A stretch of 60,613 bases of DNA, taken from the NCBI GenBank assembly GCA_028293765.1, contig JAQGOG010000096.1, positions 1-60,613 of the forward strand, read 5' to 3'. Made by a program: the position numbers and the translations under genes. Below are positions 36,600-45,480 of this stretch, piece by piece. The DNA is from Gammaproteobacteria bacterium (GTDB taxonomy: Bacteria > Pseudomonadota > Gammaproteobacteria > Steroidobacterales > Steroidobacteraceae). The notes under the pieces were generated by a model that was not told the origin of the DNA, ran no database searches, and was given only the letters and a program-made list of their open reading frames with translations. Each line of letters begins with the position of its first letter. Within the stretch, counting starts at the first letter, position 1.

Positions 36600-36808
36600 T
36601 ACTGCGGCCGCCCCCACCTGAACTCCCAGTGAACGAACACTGATGACCGGAACGCTCGATTCCGCGCCGCGCACTACGGCACCGCGCGCCACGCTGCTGG
36701 GCATGTGCGGGTACCACTGGCTCGTCATCGCCGCCGGCGGCCCGCTTCTTCATCATAGAAACACGCGACCGACCATTGTCGACATAGTGTCTCGCGGCGC
36801 CACCGCAC

Positions 36809-37498
36809 TCATACACCGAGTACCGCAGCGAGCTCCTTGCAGTCGGCGACGGTGATATCCGGAAGTGCGACCGTGCTCGGCCATGCCATCCCAACTCGAT
36901 TCATCCAGGCGGTACTCAGTCCCGCTGCGCGTGCTGCCTCTATGTCGAGTAGCGGGTCGTCGCCGACGTAAATGATATCGCGGGGGGCGAGATGCAGCTC
37001 GTGAGCAAGACGTTCGAAGCAGCGGGGGTGGGGCTTCCCCACCCCGATCTGCCGGGCGTTGAGCGATAGCGCAAAGAACTCCGCCAAGCCGACGCGACCC
37101 AGGTCGGCATTGCCGTTACTCAGCGTGGCGAGCGGATAGCGAGACCGAAGTCGCTGCAGACCGGGACGGACGTCCTCGAAGAGATCGAGCTCGTTCCGCG
37201 CCGCGAAGAAAACTTCGAACGCACGCTCGGCCATTGCCTCTTCGTAGCCACACTCCCGCGCATGCCGGGCGAGCGACGTCATGCGCAGGTACGTGAAGTC
37301 ATGCGCATTGTGCGGCTCCTGGCGAGCGAGTTGCTCGCGCGCGGCGCGCATGTCCTCGATCGAGAGCCGTTCGGGAATTCGCGGGCAATGTTCGTGCAGC
37401 CATTCACGCAAGCGCCCTTCCGCGCGAGCGATGACCGGCTCGATATCCCAGAGTGTATTATCGAGATCGAAGGCCACGGCGCGTAATTCATTGAGCAT
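36809..37498 (-). CDS. HAD-superfamily hydrolase
   Basis: 229 residues from ATG 37498, with GAGG a few bases upstream; the longer frame lacks HAD features. Motif I is FDLDNTLWD (D11 and D13), motif II is TLSNGNADL, motif III is the lysine of GVGKPHPRCF and motif IV is VGDDPLLDIEAARAAG. The capping domain between motifs I and II is helical (C1 type), as in phosphoglycolate phosphatase and 5'-nucleotidase (YjjG-like) members. It is a cytosolic phosphatase of unknown substrate. It diverges from the GST gene at 37560. Confidence 0.92.
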   Translation of the reverse strand: MLNELRAVAFDLDNTLWDIEPVIARAEGRLREWLHEHCPRIPERLSIEDMRAAREQLARQEPHNAHDFTYLRMTSLARHARECGYEEAMAERAFEVFFAARNELDLFEDVRPGLQRLRSRYPLATLSNGNADLGRVGLAEFFALSLNARQIGVGKPHPRCFERLAHELHLAPRDIIYVGDDPLLDIEAARAAGLSTAWMNRVGMAWPSTVALPDITVADCKELAAVLGV

Positions 37499-37559
37499 CT
37501 TCTGCCTCGGACTGTAGCGGGGCCAAGCCGTTCGCCCCCACCGCAAAGGTTACCATCGC

Positions 37560-38213
37560 ATGTCCGATCTCACGCTCGTCATCGGGAACAAGAACTACTC
37601 CTCATGGTCCCTGCGGCCGTGGATTTTAATGAAGCAGCTCGGGCTCGATTTCCAGGAACTGCTCATCCCCCTGTACAGGCCTGAAACCCGGGACGAGATC
37701 GAAAAGCACTGCCCAAGCGGCAAAGTGCCTGTGCTCCGCCATGGAGATCTGACCGTGTGGGATTCCCTCGCCATCTGCGAATATATATCCGAGCTGACCG
37801 GGCGCGGCTGGCCGGCGCAGGCGCGGGCGCGTGCCGTAGCCCGCTCGGTCTGTGCCGAAATGCATTCCGGCTTCGCCAATCTGCGTTCGGAATGGCCGAT
37901 GAACGCGCGGGCCCGCAACCGCCGCACGCCAATGACCCCGAACCTCGAGGCGGATATCGACCGCGTGGATGTGATCTGGAACGACTGTCGCGGTCGCTTC
38001 GGCACCGGCGGCGGCCCATGGCTCTTCGGCGAATACTCGATCGCCGACGCGATGTATGCGCCAGTCGTACTGCGCTTCAACACCTACGGGGCGCAGATCT
38101 CCGAGACCGCGCGTTGGTACATGGCCGCTGTCATCGAAGACGCCTCGATGCAAGAGTGGGTGCAGGCAGCGCAGATCGAGCCCTGGAAGCTCCAGAGCAG
38201 CGAGATCGGCTGA
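37560..38213 (+). CDS. Glutathione S-transferase family protein
   Basis: 217 residues. The opening LVIGNKNYSSWSLRPWILMK is diagnostic of a bacterial GST subgroup (NKNYSSWSLRPW), with the serine of SSWS as likely catalytic residue. PSGKVPVLRHGDLTVWDSLA is the glutathione-binding part, followed by the helical domain with GPWLFGEYSIADAMYAPV. It is unrelated in detail to the other GST at 22480-23151. The S9 peptidase gene follows 66 bp later on the same strand. Confidence 0.93.
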   Translation: MSDLTLVIGNKNYSSWSLRPWILMKQLGLDFQELLIPLYRPETRDEIEKHCPSGKVPVLRHGDLTVWDSLAICEYISELTGRGWPAQARARAVARSVCAEMHSGFANLRSEWPMNARARNRRTPMTPNLEADIDRVDVIWNDCRGRFGTGGGPWLFGEYSIADAMYAPVVLRFNTYGAQISETARWYMAAVIEDASMQEWVQAAQIEPWKLQSSEIG

Positions 38214-38278
38214 CGCTCACCGGCTTTGCCTCGGCCTTACGTAATACAATGGTGGCTTCGCCAGGACGGAAGTCACCT

Positions 38279-40360
38279 ATGTCGTTCGGAACACGCATTG
38301 CCATCTCGTTTCTCGCTGCAGCGTTCGTCGCAACGGCCGCCCTTGGACAAGGTGCGCCCGCGCACGTGGGCGCGAAGCCTTTCACGATCGAGGACCTGGT
38401 CCGTCTGAAGCGCCTGACGGACCCGCAGGTATCCCCTGACGGCCGCTTTGTTGCGTACGTACTACGCGAAACGGACATGGATGCCAACAAGGGCCGCACC
38501 GACATCTGGCTGCTCGATCTTTCCAAGAAAGGTGCGGAACCGCGTCGCCTCACCACCGACCCGGCGAACGACTCGAGTCCGCGCTGGGCGCCCGACAGCC
38601 GCACGATCTACTTCCTTTCGACCCGCTCTGGTGAGTCGCAGGTATGGCGTCTCCCAATCGCCGGCGGTGACGCAACACGAGTAACGGATTACCCCCTCGG
38701 GATCGGCTCACTGAAAGTCTCGCCACGCGGGGATGTACTCGCGGTGTCGATGGAAGTGCTCGTCGAATGCACGGAATTACCGTGCACCAAGGAAAAGCTG
38801 GACGCGCGCGGGAAAGATAAGGCCACGGGCCGCATCTACGACAAGGTGTTCATCCGACACTGGGACACATGGAGCAACGGCACGCGCTCGCATCTCTTCG
38901 TCGCGCGCCTCGGCGCCGATGGCACCGCCGGTGCCCCAGTCGATCTCGCGAAATCGCTCGACGCCGACATCCCCTCCAAGCCGTCCGGCGGCGATGAAGA
39001 CTTCGCCTTCAGCCCCGACGGCGCCTCGCTTGTCTTCTCGGCCCGCGTCGCCGGCCGCACCGAGCCGTGGTCCACGAACTTCGACCTGTTCCAGGTCCCC
39101 GCCGACGGCTCTGCCGCACCCCAGAACTTGACCGCCAACAATCCCGCATGGGATGCGCAGCCGGTTTTCCTGAAGAACGGGGACCTGGCCTGGCTCGCTC
39201 AGGACCGCCCCGGATTCGAGGCAGATCGCTTCCACGTGATGTTGAAGGACGCTCACACCGGGGCCGTCCGCCCGCTCACGCAATCGTGGGATCGTTCCGT
39301 GAGCCGCCTGAGCGCAGCGCCCGACGGCCGCAACCTCCTCGCGACGACGGATGAGACAGGCCAGGCAGCCCTGTACTCCATCGACATCAAAACCGGCAAG
39401 CCACGAAAAATAGTCGGCAGCGGCGAGGTCGGCGATTACGCGGTCACCGGGAACCAGGTCGTCTACTCCCTCGCCAGCCTCGGTGCCCCGTTCGACCTGT
39501 ACCTAACACCCGTCACCGGCGGCACCCCACGGCAACTCACCCACGTCAACGCGGACCTACTCGCCGCTCGCGAGCTGAGCGACTTCGAGCAATTCAGCTT
39601 CAAAGGCTGGAACGACGAAACCGTGTACGGCTACGTCATGAAGCCCCACGGCTTCGAGCCCGGCAAACGTTACCCCATCGCATTCGTCGTACACGGCGGC
39701 CCGCAATCCAGCATGCAGAACATCTGGAGCTACCGGTGGAACGCGCAAGCCCTCGCCGGCGGCGGCTACGCCGTCGTGATGATCGACTTCCACGGCTCGC
39801 CTGGCTACGGCCAGGCCTTCACCGACTCGATCAGCCGCGACTGGGGCGGCAAACCCCTGATCGACCTCCAAAAAGGCCTCGCTGCCGCTCTCGAGAAATA
39901 CAACTGGCTCGACGGCGGCCACGCCTGTGCGCTCGGCGCCTCGTACGGCGGCTTCATGATGAACTGGATCGAGGGCAACTGGCCCGACCGCTTCCGCTGC
40001 ATCGTCAACCACGACGGCGTCTTCGACCAGCGCATGATGTATTACGCCACCGAAGAGCTCTGGTTCACCGAGTGGGAAAACGGCGGCACTCAATACGAGC
40101 ACCCGGCGGAGTACGAGAAGTTTAACCCTGTTGACTTCGTCTCCAGGTGGCAGACGCCGATGCTGATCATCCACGGGGAACAGGACTTCCGCATTCCCTA
40201 TCCCCAGGGCCTGGGCGCTTTTACCGCGCTCCAGCGCCGCAACATCGAAAGCAAACTCGTAGTCTTCCCTGACGAAAACCACTGGGTCCTGAAACCCGCC
40301 AACAGTATCCTCTGGTACCACACGGTCCTGGGCTGGCTGGACGCTCACTTGAAAAAGTGA
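38279..40360 (+). CDS. S9 family prolyl oligopeptidase-like peptidase, exported
   Basis: About 693 residues from ATG 38279; ATG 38249 is in frame, and a much longer open frame upstream overlaps the GST gene and is spurious. The signal peptide is IAISFLAAAFVATAALG. The N-terminal beta-propeller has WD40/TolB-like blades (LTDPQVSPDGRFVAYV, SPRWAPDSRTIYFLSTRSGE). The C-terminal alpha/beta hydrolase has nucleophile GASYGGFMMN near residue 556, Asp in HGEQDFRIP near 636 and His in DENHWVLKP near 667. This is the acylaminoacyl/dipeptidyl peptidase layout, expected to act on peptides in the periplasm. Confidence 0.94.
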   Translation: MSFGTRIAISFLAAAFVATAALGQGAPAHVGAKPFTIEDLVRLKRLTDPQVSPDGRFVAYVLRETDMDANKGRTDIWLLDLSKKGAEPRRLTTDPANDSSPRWAPDSRTIYFLSTRSGESQVWRLPIAGGDATRVTDYPLGIGSLKVSPRGDVLAVSMEVLVECTELPCTKEKLDARGKDKATGRIYDKVFIRHWDTWSNGTRSHLFVARLGADGTAGAPVDLAKSLDADIPSKPSGGDEDFAFSPDGASLVFSARVAGRTEPWSTNFDLFQVPADGSAAPQNLTANNPAWDAQPVFLKNGDLAWLAQDRPGFEADRFHVMLKDAHTGAVRPLTQSWDRSVSRLSAAPDGRNLLATTDETGQAALYSIDIKTGKPRKIVGSGEVGDYAVTGNQVVYSLASLGAPFDLYLTPVTGGTPRQLTHVNADLLAARELSDFEQFSFKGWNDETVYGYVMKPHGFEPGKRYPIAFVVHGGPQSSMQNIWSYRWNAQALAGGGYAVVMIDFHGSPGYGQAFTDSISRDWGGKPLIDLQKGLAAALEKYNWLDGGHACALGASYGGFMMNWIEGNWPDRFRCIVNHDGVFDQRMMYYATEELWFTEWENGGTQYEHPAEYEKFNPVDFVSRWQTPMLIIHGEQDFRIPYPQGLGAFTALQRRNIESKLVVFPDENHWVLKPANSILWYHTVLGWLDAHLKK

Positions 40361-40429
40361 GCGCACCGACAACAGGAGTGTGTGCGCCTCGGGATCGGAC
40401 CCTTCCGCATCAGGCCCGCGGATTCGAAC

Positions 40430-40843
40430 TCAGGGCTTGCGCCCGGTCGGCTTGCGGGTAAGAGCCTTCTGGTACGGGTCATAGCCGGCACCCCCGCCCG
40501 TGCGTGGGGCAGTCTTGCCATAAGGATCGTACCCTCCCCCAGGGTCCCGCTCCGGCTCGATGCGCAGCTCCGTATCCTTTTGCTCCTCCACCTTCAACTC
40601 CGGCAGCTCCAGCCGCTTGAGCAGCCGTGACGTGCTGTCAATCGCAATGCGTGTCGTATCCTTGACCCAATCCCAAACAGCATTGCCCCGCTCATCATGA
40701 ACCACCCGCCCCATTTTTCCAGACGGGGCATCAGACGCCGTATCTTGCGGTGTCGGGGTGGAGGACGCCACAGACGTCCCCGTCCCGGCAGGCGGACTGT
40801 CAGCCGGCCGGGATCCAGGTTTGCAGCTGTTCGAATCAGCCAT
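40430..40843 (-). CDS. Small protein with VHDERGNA motif and YDPY repeats, 137 aa
   Basis: Begins with a low-complexity Ser/Thr/Pro/Ala region (about residues 1-40). Then comes GKMGRVVHDERGNAVWDWV, a helix rich in Leu/Glu, and a Gly-rich tail with two YDPY motifs (GGGYDPYGKT and GAGYDPYQKA). It shares the core block with the plus-strand protein at 34672-35013. ATG 40843 is taken; a GTG four codons earlier is possible. It is 200 bp downstream of the CpeT-like gene on the same strand. No signal peptide or known domain; probably soluble. Function unknown. Confidence 0.75.
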   Translation of the reverse strand: MADSNSCKPGSRPADSPPAGTGTSVASSTPTPQDTASDAPSGKMGRVVHDERGNAVWDWVKDTTRIAIDSTSRLLKRLELPELKVEEQKDTELRIEPERDPGGGYDPYGKTAPRTGGGAGYDPYQKALTRKPTGRKP

Positions 40844-41045
40844 GTCACTACCCACGTGCCCGCTTGAGAATGCTTCGGGGGCTGTTTACCTTATATCGCC
40901 CCACCCCAACGCAGCGCACCTGAAATGCGGGACTGTGGTGGTGTTCACAGTCGGGGAGTGCATACACTTCACACTCCGCGCCAACGCGGTCAAGTCAGCG
41001 CGCACAATCCGATCGGGCCTCACCACTCGCGACGAGTCCAACCCG

Positions 41046-41708
41046 TTACCGCCCCAACTTCCGAAACCGGTAAAACGGCTCATCCTTACGGCCTTGCAGG
41101 AGCCTCTGGTCGGCCCCGTACGCCAGCTCGGCGGTAGCGAACTCATCCACTGTCAGCTCCGCGCGGGAGTCAACCTCCACGAGCCCCAGCGCCGCGTGAG
41201 AAGTGGTGCGACAGTGCTTGGAATCATTCGCCCCTGTAAACCGCTCGCCCTCCTTCTTCCACGTCAACTCGCACCCCGTCGTCTGCGCCAGGTCCTTGGG
41301 CGTCATCCCCATGAAGACCTCCGGATTGCGCTGGCCATCCCGCCAACGCAGCGGCTCGGCAAGCGCTGCCACCGACTCGACGATGCCCTTATCGGTCGAA
41401 GTGAAGGTCAGGACCTTCTGGCTCATGACCCGCCGCGCATCGTCGGCAGCCATTTCCTGCACGTAGAACACGTTACGCCCCAGCGCCACCGATTCGATCG
41501 GCACGATGACGAGCTCGAGACTCTCATGCGGCGGGCGCACCCCTTTCTCCGCGTCGGCTTTCGCCTGCGCGGTGTTGTCGTAGCTGCCCGGAAGCCAACG
41601 CTTCAGCTGCACGAGCTCCGCGTCACGCAGCTTCTGCTGGTTGGTACACGCGCCGAGAGACGCACCGGCCGCAACCAGACAACAAACCCCCAGCCACCGC
41701 TTATCCAT
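41046..41708 (-). CDS. CpcT/CpeT-like lipoprotein
   Basis: 220 residues. The signal peptide carries lipobox LGAC near residue 21. The mature part LVQLKRWLPGSYDNTAQAKA, VPIESVALGRNVFYVQEMAA and QKVLTFTSTDKGIV matches the CpeT/CpcT fold (DUF1001). In cyanobacteria that fold attaches phycobilins to phycobiliproteins; in non-phototrophs like this one the ligand and role are unknown. Its ATG lies inside the end of the ATP-grasp gene (8-bp overlap), a sign of translational coupling in a three-gene unit with the metallopeptidase gene. Confidence 0.82.
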   Translation of the reverse strand: MDKRWLGVCCLVAAGASLGACTNQQKLRDAELVQLKRWLPGSYDNTAQAKADAEKGVRPPHESLELVIVPIESVALGRNVFYVQEMAADDARRVMSQKVLTFTSTDKGIVESVAALAEPLRWRDGQRNPEVFMGMTPKDLAQTTGCELTWKKEGERFTGANDSKHCRTTSHAALGLVEVDSRAELTVDEFATAELAYGADQRLLQGRKDEPFYRFRKLGR

Positions 41709-42735
41709 AAGACGCCCGCCACTGTGCCCGATACGATAATCCGAAAGTCATGAGCCGCTCGAGAAGCTCGTCGTAGGCGACGCCGGCGGCTCGAGCGGAC
41801 TCCGCGAAATCCTCGGCGGCTTCGAGGTTGGGGTTCGCATTCGCCTCGAGCACGTACACCTGCCCGTCCGCCGTCACTCTGAAATCCATGCGCGCATACC
41901 CCGACAGCCCAAGAGCCCGGTAAATACGGCGCGAGAGCTTGTCGAGGCGCGCAACGACCGGAGCCGGCAGATCTTCCGCCGCATGGGTCGTGATGCCGTA
42001 CTTCTCCTGGTAGCGCTTGTCCCACTTCACCTTGCGCGTCGCGATGGCGGCCAGCGAGTCCGGCATGGATCCAAACACCATTTCCCAGACGGGCAGACGC
42101 GTCAGCCGATCGTTGCCCATGACACCGACATACAGCTCGCGGCCCTCGATATATTCCTCGACGAGCGCATCGGACCCGACCTGCTCGTGGACGAAAGCGA
42201 TGCGCTCCTTGAGTTTTGCGGCATCCTCGACGACGGACGCCTGCGCGATCCCGAGCGACGCATCCTCGGTAGTCGATTTCACGAACAGTGGAAAACGCAG
42301 CCGGCGCGGAATGTTGACGCGCACTCCACGCCGAAAAACGGTGAAATGCGGCGTCGGAATCCGATGATAGGCGAGCAACTGCTTGCAGAGCGACTTGTCC
42401 CGCGACAACAGCAGGCCGCGCGGGTTACTGCCCGTGTACGGCTGCCGTAGCAGCTCGAGAAAAGCGACGACGTGCTGATCGTATGTCACGATCCCATCGA
42501 ACTCCTCGAGCAGGTTGAAAACGATGTCGGGCTTCCAGTCGGCGATCGCGCTGCGCAGCTCGGTCAGGCTGTCGAGCACGCCCACGCATTGCACGTCGTG
42601 CCCGCTCTTGCGCAAAGTGGAGGTGACGTCGTACTCCGTACGCCACTCGTCGATTTCCTTTTCGGTATGACCTTCGAGATTTTCTGGCGGCACCAGGCTC
42701 GCATGTACGACGACAAGCGTGCGCAGTTTCTTCAT
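41701..42735 (-). CDS. ATP-grasp ligase, D-Ala-D-Ala ligase-like
   Basis: 344 residues. ATP-grasp fold: GSNPRGLLLSRDKSLCKQLL, FPLFVKSTTEDASLGIAQAS (phosphate-binding loop region), ALVEEYIEGRELYVGVMG and the metal-binding end ARMDFRVTADGQVYVLEANA with PN. The order resembles Ddl, but the N-terminal part (DIVFNLLEEFDG instead of a standard Ddl opening) suggests a different carboxylate-amine ligase. It overlaps the metallopeptidase stop by 4 bp (ATGA) and the CpeT-like start by 8 bp. It likely joins an amino acid or peptide in a dedicated pathway; substrate unknown. Confidence 0.9.
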   Translation of the reverse strand: MKKLRTLVVVHASLVPPENLEGHTEKEIDEWRTEYDVTSTLRKSGHDVQCVGVLDSLTELRSAIADWKPDIVFNLLEEFDGIVTYDQHVVAFLELLRQPYTGSNPRGLLLSRDKSLCKQLLAYHRIPTPHFTVFRRGVRVNIPRRLRFPLFVKSTTEDASLGIAQASVVEDAAKLKERIAFVHEQVGSDALVEEYIEGRELYVGVMGNDRLTRLPVWEMVFGSMPDSLAAIATRKVKWDKRYQEKYGITTHAAEDLPAPVVARLDKLSRRIYRALGLSGYARMDFRVTADGQVYVLEANANPNLEAAEDFAESARAAGVAYDELLERLMTFGLSYRAQWRASYG

Positions 42736-43817
42736 AGTGGAAGTTGGGGAGTCTCACCTTGGGAATACAGGGCTGCCAGCCGCTCCAACATCCAGCGCGC
42801 GTGGCGCATGGCATCGCGGCGGCTGCCGCGTACGTAAAGTTTCAAAGTCTCACTGCGCTCGGTGAGCATGCGCAGGATCTGGTGCACACTATAAGGCTCC
42901 ATCGCAAGCTCGCGCGCAACCGCGTTGATCAGCGGAGTCTTTTGCGAACGCAGTAAGGAGGCCGCGCGCACCGCCCCCTTGCGAAGGCGCTCCGGACTGA
43001 AAATTTTCTGCAGCAGGTCGTCGGCGAGTCCGCGGCGAAAATGACGGCGGTGCGCGAGCTTGCGCCGGTAATGCTGGGCGAGGGTACGCGTGTTGCCGTC
43101 GATCGGCTCGATGCGGTCGCGGTTTCGGACCGGCGCACGCTGATCCCGGACGCTCGTCATCAGCTCATCCACGACGCACAATTTGTTGAACGCGGGCCAA
43201 TCCGCATAATTCTTGCGCCACGCGGACTTGGGCTTGAGCCACACCGCGAACGTCTCCGCAAAGTCTTCCGTGGGGTGCGCCTGCGCGTACCACTCGCCGA
43301 GATGATGCACATAGCGGCGACTGCCCGGCCGCGCCTTGTAGCGCGCCGGATATTGCAGGGATGCCGGCCCAAACACCTCGCGCCAGCGTTTTCGCCGCCG
43401 CAGCCGGTAGGCGTTGTCGAGCGCATGTCCGGCCTCGTGGCGCAGGATTCGCATGAACCAGCGGGAATTCCCGCCCTCCGCCTCGCGCATGATGCGGCGT
43501 TCGAGCCGCTCGAGCCGTGGATGGGCCAGATAGAACGGTACGGCGATCCCCGGCACTCCGTCGGGGGAGAACCATTCTTCGGCGAGCCACACATGCGGCC
43601 GGAATTCGATGCCGCGGCTCTCGAGCTCCGCGTAGAGACGCTCGACCCCACGACGAAGTGCCGAGGCGTCGATGGTCAGCTTCAGATCGCAAAACCGCAG
43701 CTTCAGCAGCTCCTCGTCGGAAAGACGAGTCCACGGCAACGCCTTGGGGCGCCGTGTTGCAGGAGCGTGCCGCTTCGGAGAAGCGACGCCGCTCCGAGCG
43801 GCGGGTGTCGTCGACAT
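42732..43817 (-). CDS. Putative zinc metallopeptidase (HEAGH)
   Basis: 361 residues, no signal peptide. The zinc motif HEAGH lies at residues 127-131 inside FMRILRHEAGHALDNAY. A conserved HPTEDFAETFAVWL at 181-194 probably supplies the third ligand (Glu184 or Glu188), as in gluzincin-like enzymes. The N-terminus is basic and the C-terminal third (from about 255) is a basic helical region rich in Arg and Leu. The family seems to be one of the 'putative zinc-binding metallopeptidase' groups often next to ATP-grasp genes. Its stop overlaps the ATP-grasp start, so the two are coupled. Confidence 0.85.
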   Translation of the reverse strand: MSTTPAARSGVASPKRHAPATRRPKALPWTRLSDEELLKLRFCDLKLTIDASALRRGVERLYAELESRGIEFRPHVWLAEEWFSPDGVPGIAVPFYLAHPRLERLERRIMREAEGGNSRWFMRILRHEAGHALDNAYRLRRRKRWREVFGPASLQYPARYKARPGSRRYVHHLGEWYAQAHPTEDFAETFAVWLKPKSAWRKNYADWPAFNKLCVVDELMTSVRDQRAPVRNRDRIEPIDGNTRTLAQHYRRKLAHRRHFRRGLADDLLQKIFSPERLRKGAVRAASLLRSQKTPLINAVARELAMEPYSVHQILRMLTERSETLKLYVRGSRRDAMRHARWMLERLAALYSQGETPQLPL

Positions 43818-43956
43818 GGGTGCGAGTTCGGATCGTAACGGGCGGGAGGAAGCTTACCCAACGGTTTGGGCGCTGTCTCGCATCGAACACGCCAGCGCAT
43901 AGGAGCGCTCGCACCTCGTCCAGAAGACCGCTGCTGCGGCACCCGCGCGAGCGCCG

Positions 43957-45480
43957 CTAGCCGCTCAGCCCCAGCAGGGCGTGGGCGAGCAGACGATCGG
44001 CATAGCCCGTGATCAATTCCTTATGCATCAGGGTGTTGTGCCATGGAAGCGGGATGGCTTTGACGCCGTAGAACGCCCCGGCAAGCTGCCCGCAAGCGCT
44101 GGCCACGACGTCGGCGTCGCCGCCGAGGTTGGCGGCATACAGTATGGCGTCACGGAAATTGTCGGTGGCGCCAAAGGCAGTGAAGGCGGCCGCAAGCGCA
44201 TCGGGTGCGGTACCAGTGTCGCGGGCACCGACTTCCGCCCCCACCGTGGGCGCACTGCCTACCACCGGGGCACTTTCCATGATCACCGCTTTTGGCTGTC
44301 CGGAAAGCGCGCCGTACAGGGCCCGCGCCAGGCTGCGGCAGGAGTCGAGCACGGCCGGCGCCTGGCACGTGGTTCGGGCCGCCTCGGTGGCCTGCTCAAT
44401 GGCCTGGCCGCTGGTGGCGAAGAAAAACAGGACCGCGGGCGCGACACGTGACAGCGGTTCGGGGTCGAGCTGCGTGGGATCGTGGGAGCCGAAAAATGCC
44501 TGGCGGCGCCATTGTGCGATGGCGATCGCTCGCGCGGTGCTGGCAGTGATCCCGACACATTGGCCCGTGGCAGACAGATAGCCCTCCTGCTGCCACCGCC
44601 GATAGCGTTCCATCTGGTCGCGCGCATCGAATCCGTTGCGCTCGAGCAGGCTCTCGGCCAGACAGAGCGCCATCGAGGTGTCGTCGCTCCAGCCTCCCCG
44701 CGGCAGATCGAAAGGCCCACCCCCGAGCAGGTCGCCTACCGGGGCGAATGTGCCCGGCCGCCGGTACTGCGTGGCGGCCGCAACCGCGTCGCCGGCCGCA
44801 AGCCCGAGAAGCGCGCCCAGAAAACGCTCCCGCAAAGTACGCGCCGCGGACAGGATCGCCGGATCCAACAATGGATCCGGTTCGTCGAGCAACGAGTCAC
44901 GAGTTGCAATAGCAGGTCCCGCCACAGCGGGCCCTTGCGCCGGACGCAACTCTTGTGCGAACTGTGGGCGCGCTTTCCACTGGCGCACATAGTTCGTCTG
45001 CTCATCCGTTTCCGGGACGCTCATCCATGAGTGAGAGCGCTCGCATTGCTGCCACAGGGCATTGAGCTCGTCGAGCGCCTCTTCGCCGGCCAACCCACGC
45101 TCCGCCAGCAGACAGCCGATTACCGTGCCCGTCCGGCCGATGCCCGCACGACAATGCACGTAGACACAACGCCCGGACCGCAGGGCATCGTGCAGGCAAT
45201 CGAGGATCTCCATCATGTGCTCGCGCTGAGCGGGGAGCCCATGATCTTTGATTGGCTTGCGCAGATACTCGACGTTGAAGGGCAGATCGACGTCGTAGCG
45301 CTCGAGCTCATTCGGCTGCGTGAGATCGATGAAACATTCGACGCCGGCGTCGATCAGCCGCTGCACTCTTTCACGGGTCGCCTCACGCGTCGCACCGCCG
45401 GGATGTTCGCCGGCCAGCACTTTACCGGGCAGCACCCAGTAGCTGTTACGAAGCGGCAGCGGCTTTGAGTCAGGTTGAAT
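43957..45480 (-). CDS. Tyrosine/dual-specificity phosphatase - ADP-ribosylglycohydrolase fusion
   Basis: About 507 residues from ATT 45480, or 492 from the first canonical start, GTG 45435. Numbering from the GTG: phosphatase domain about 1-150 with loop VHCRAGIGRTG (Cys95, Arg101), preceded by ECFIDLTQPNELERYDVDLP. The ADP-ribosylglycohydrolase (DraG) domain runs from about 200, with GLAAGDAVAAATQ, the metal-binding GGWSDDTSMALCLAES (250-253) and LGGDADVVASACGQLAGAFY near the end. Both sets of catalytic residues look intact. The ATT start adds a conserved-looking PLRNSYW before LPGKVLAGEHPG. It probably removes phosphate and ADP-ribose from targets; substrates unknown. Confidence 0.88.
   Translation of the reverse strand: MQPDSKPLPLRNSYWVLPGKVLAGEHPGGATREATRERVQRLIDAGVECFIDLTQPNELERYDVDLPFNVEYLRKPIKDHGLPAQREHMMEILDCLHDALRSGRCVYVHCRAGIGRTGTVIGCLLAERGLAGEEALDELNALWQQCERSHSWMSVPETDEQTNYVRQWKARPQFAQELRPAQGPAVAGPAIATRDSLLDEPDPLLDPAILSAARTLRERFLGALLGLAAGDAVAAATQYRRPGTFAPVGDLLGGGPFDLPRGGWSDDTSMALCLAESLLERNGFDARDQMERYRRWQQEGYLSATGQCVGITASTARAIAIAQWRRQAFFGSHDPTQLDPEPLSRVAPAVLFFFATSGQAIEQATEAARTTCQAPAVLDSCRSLARALYGALSGQPKAVIMESAPVVGSAPTVGAEVGARDTGTAPDALAAAFTAFGATDNFRDAILYAANLGGDADVVASACGQLAGAFYGVKAIPLPWHNTLMHKELITGYADRLLAHALLGLSG

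Larger units (their letters stand above)
36387..36808. other. 422-bp gene-free stretch with nested inverted repeats
   Basis: Located between the HAD gene and the hypothetical pair, both on the minus strand. It contains a possible promoter for the pair, three perfect 8-bp inverted repeats between 36484 and 36562, and a 25-bp repeat shared with 6198-6222. In 36600-36808 short open frames exist but lack ribosome binding sites or recognisable sequence. Nothing coding is supported. Confidence 0.6.

Noticed and set aside
37757..38278. N-terminal extension of the S9 peptidase
   Set aside because: The extension overlaps the GST gene and would place the signal peptide in the interior.
40418..40440. 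tRNA T-arm (GAGTTCGAATCC on the minus strand)
   Set aside because: It overlaps the end of the 40430-40843 gene, and no matching D-arm, anticodon arm or acceptor stem is present.
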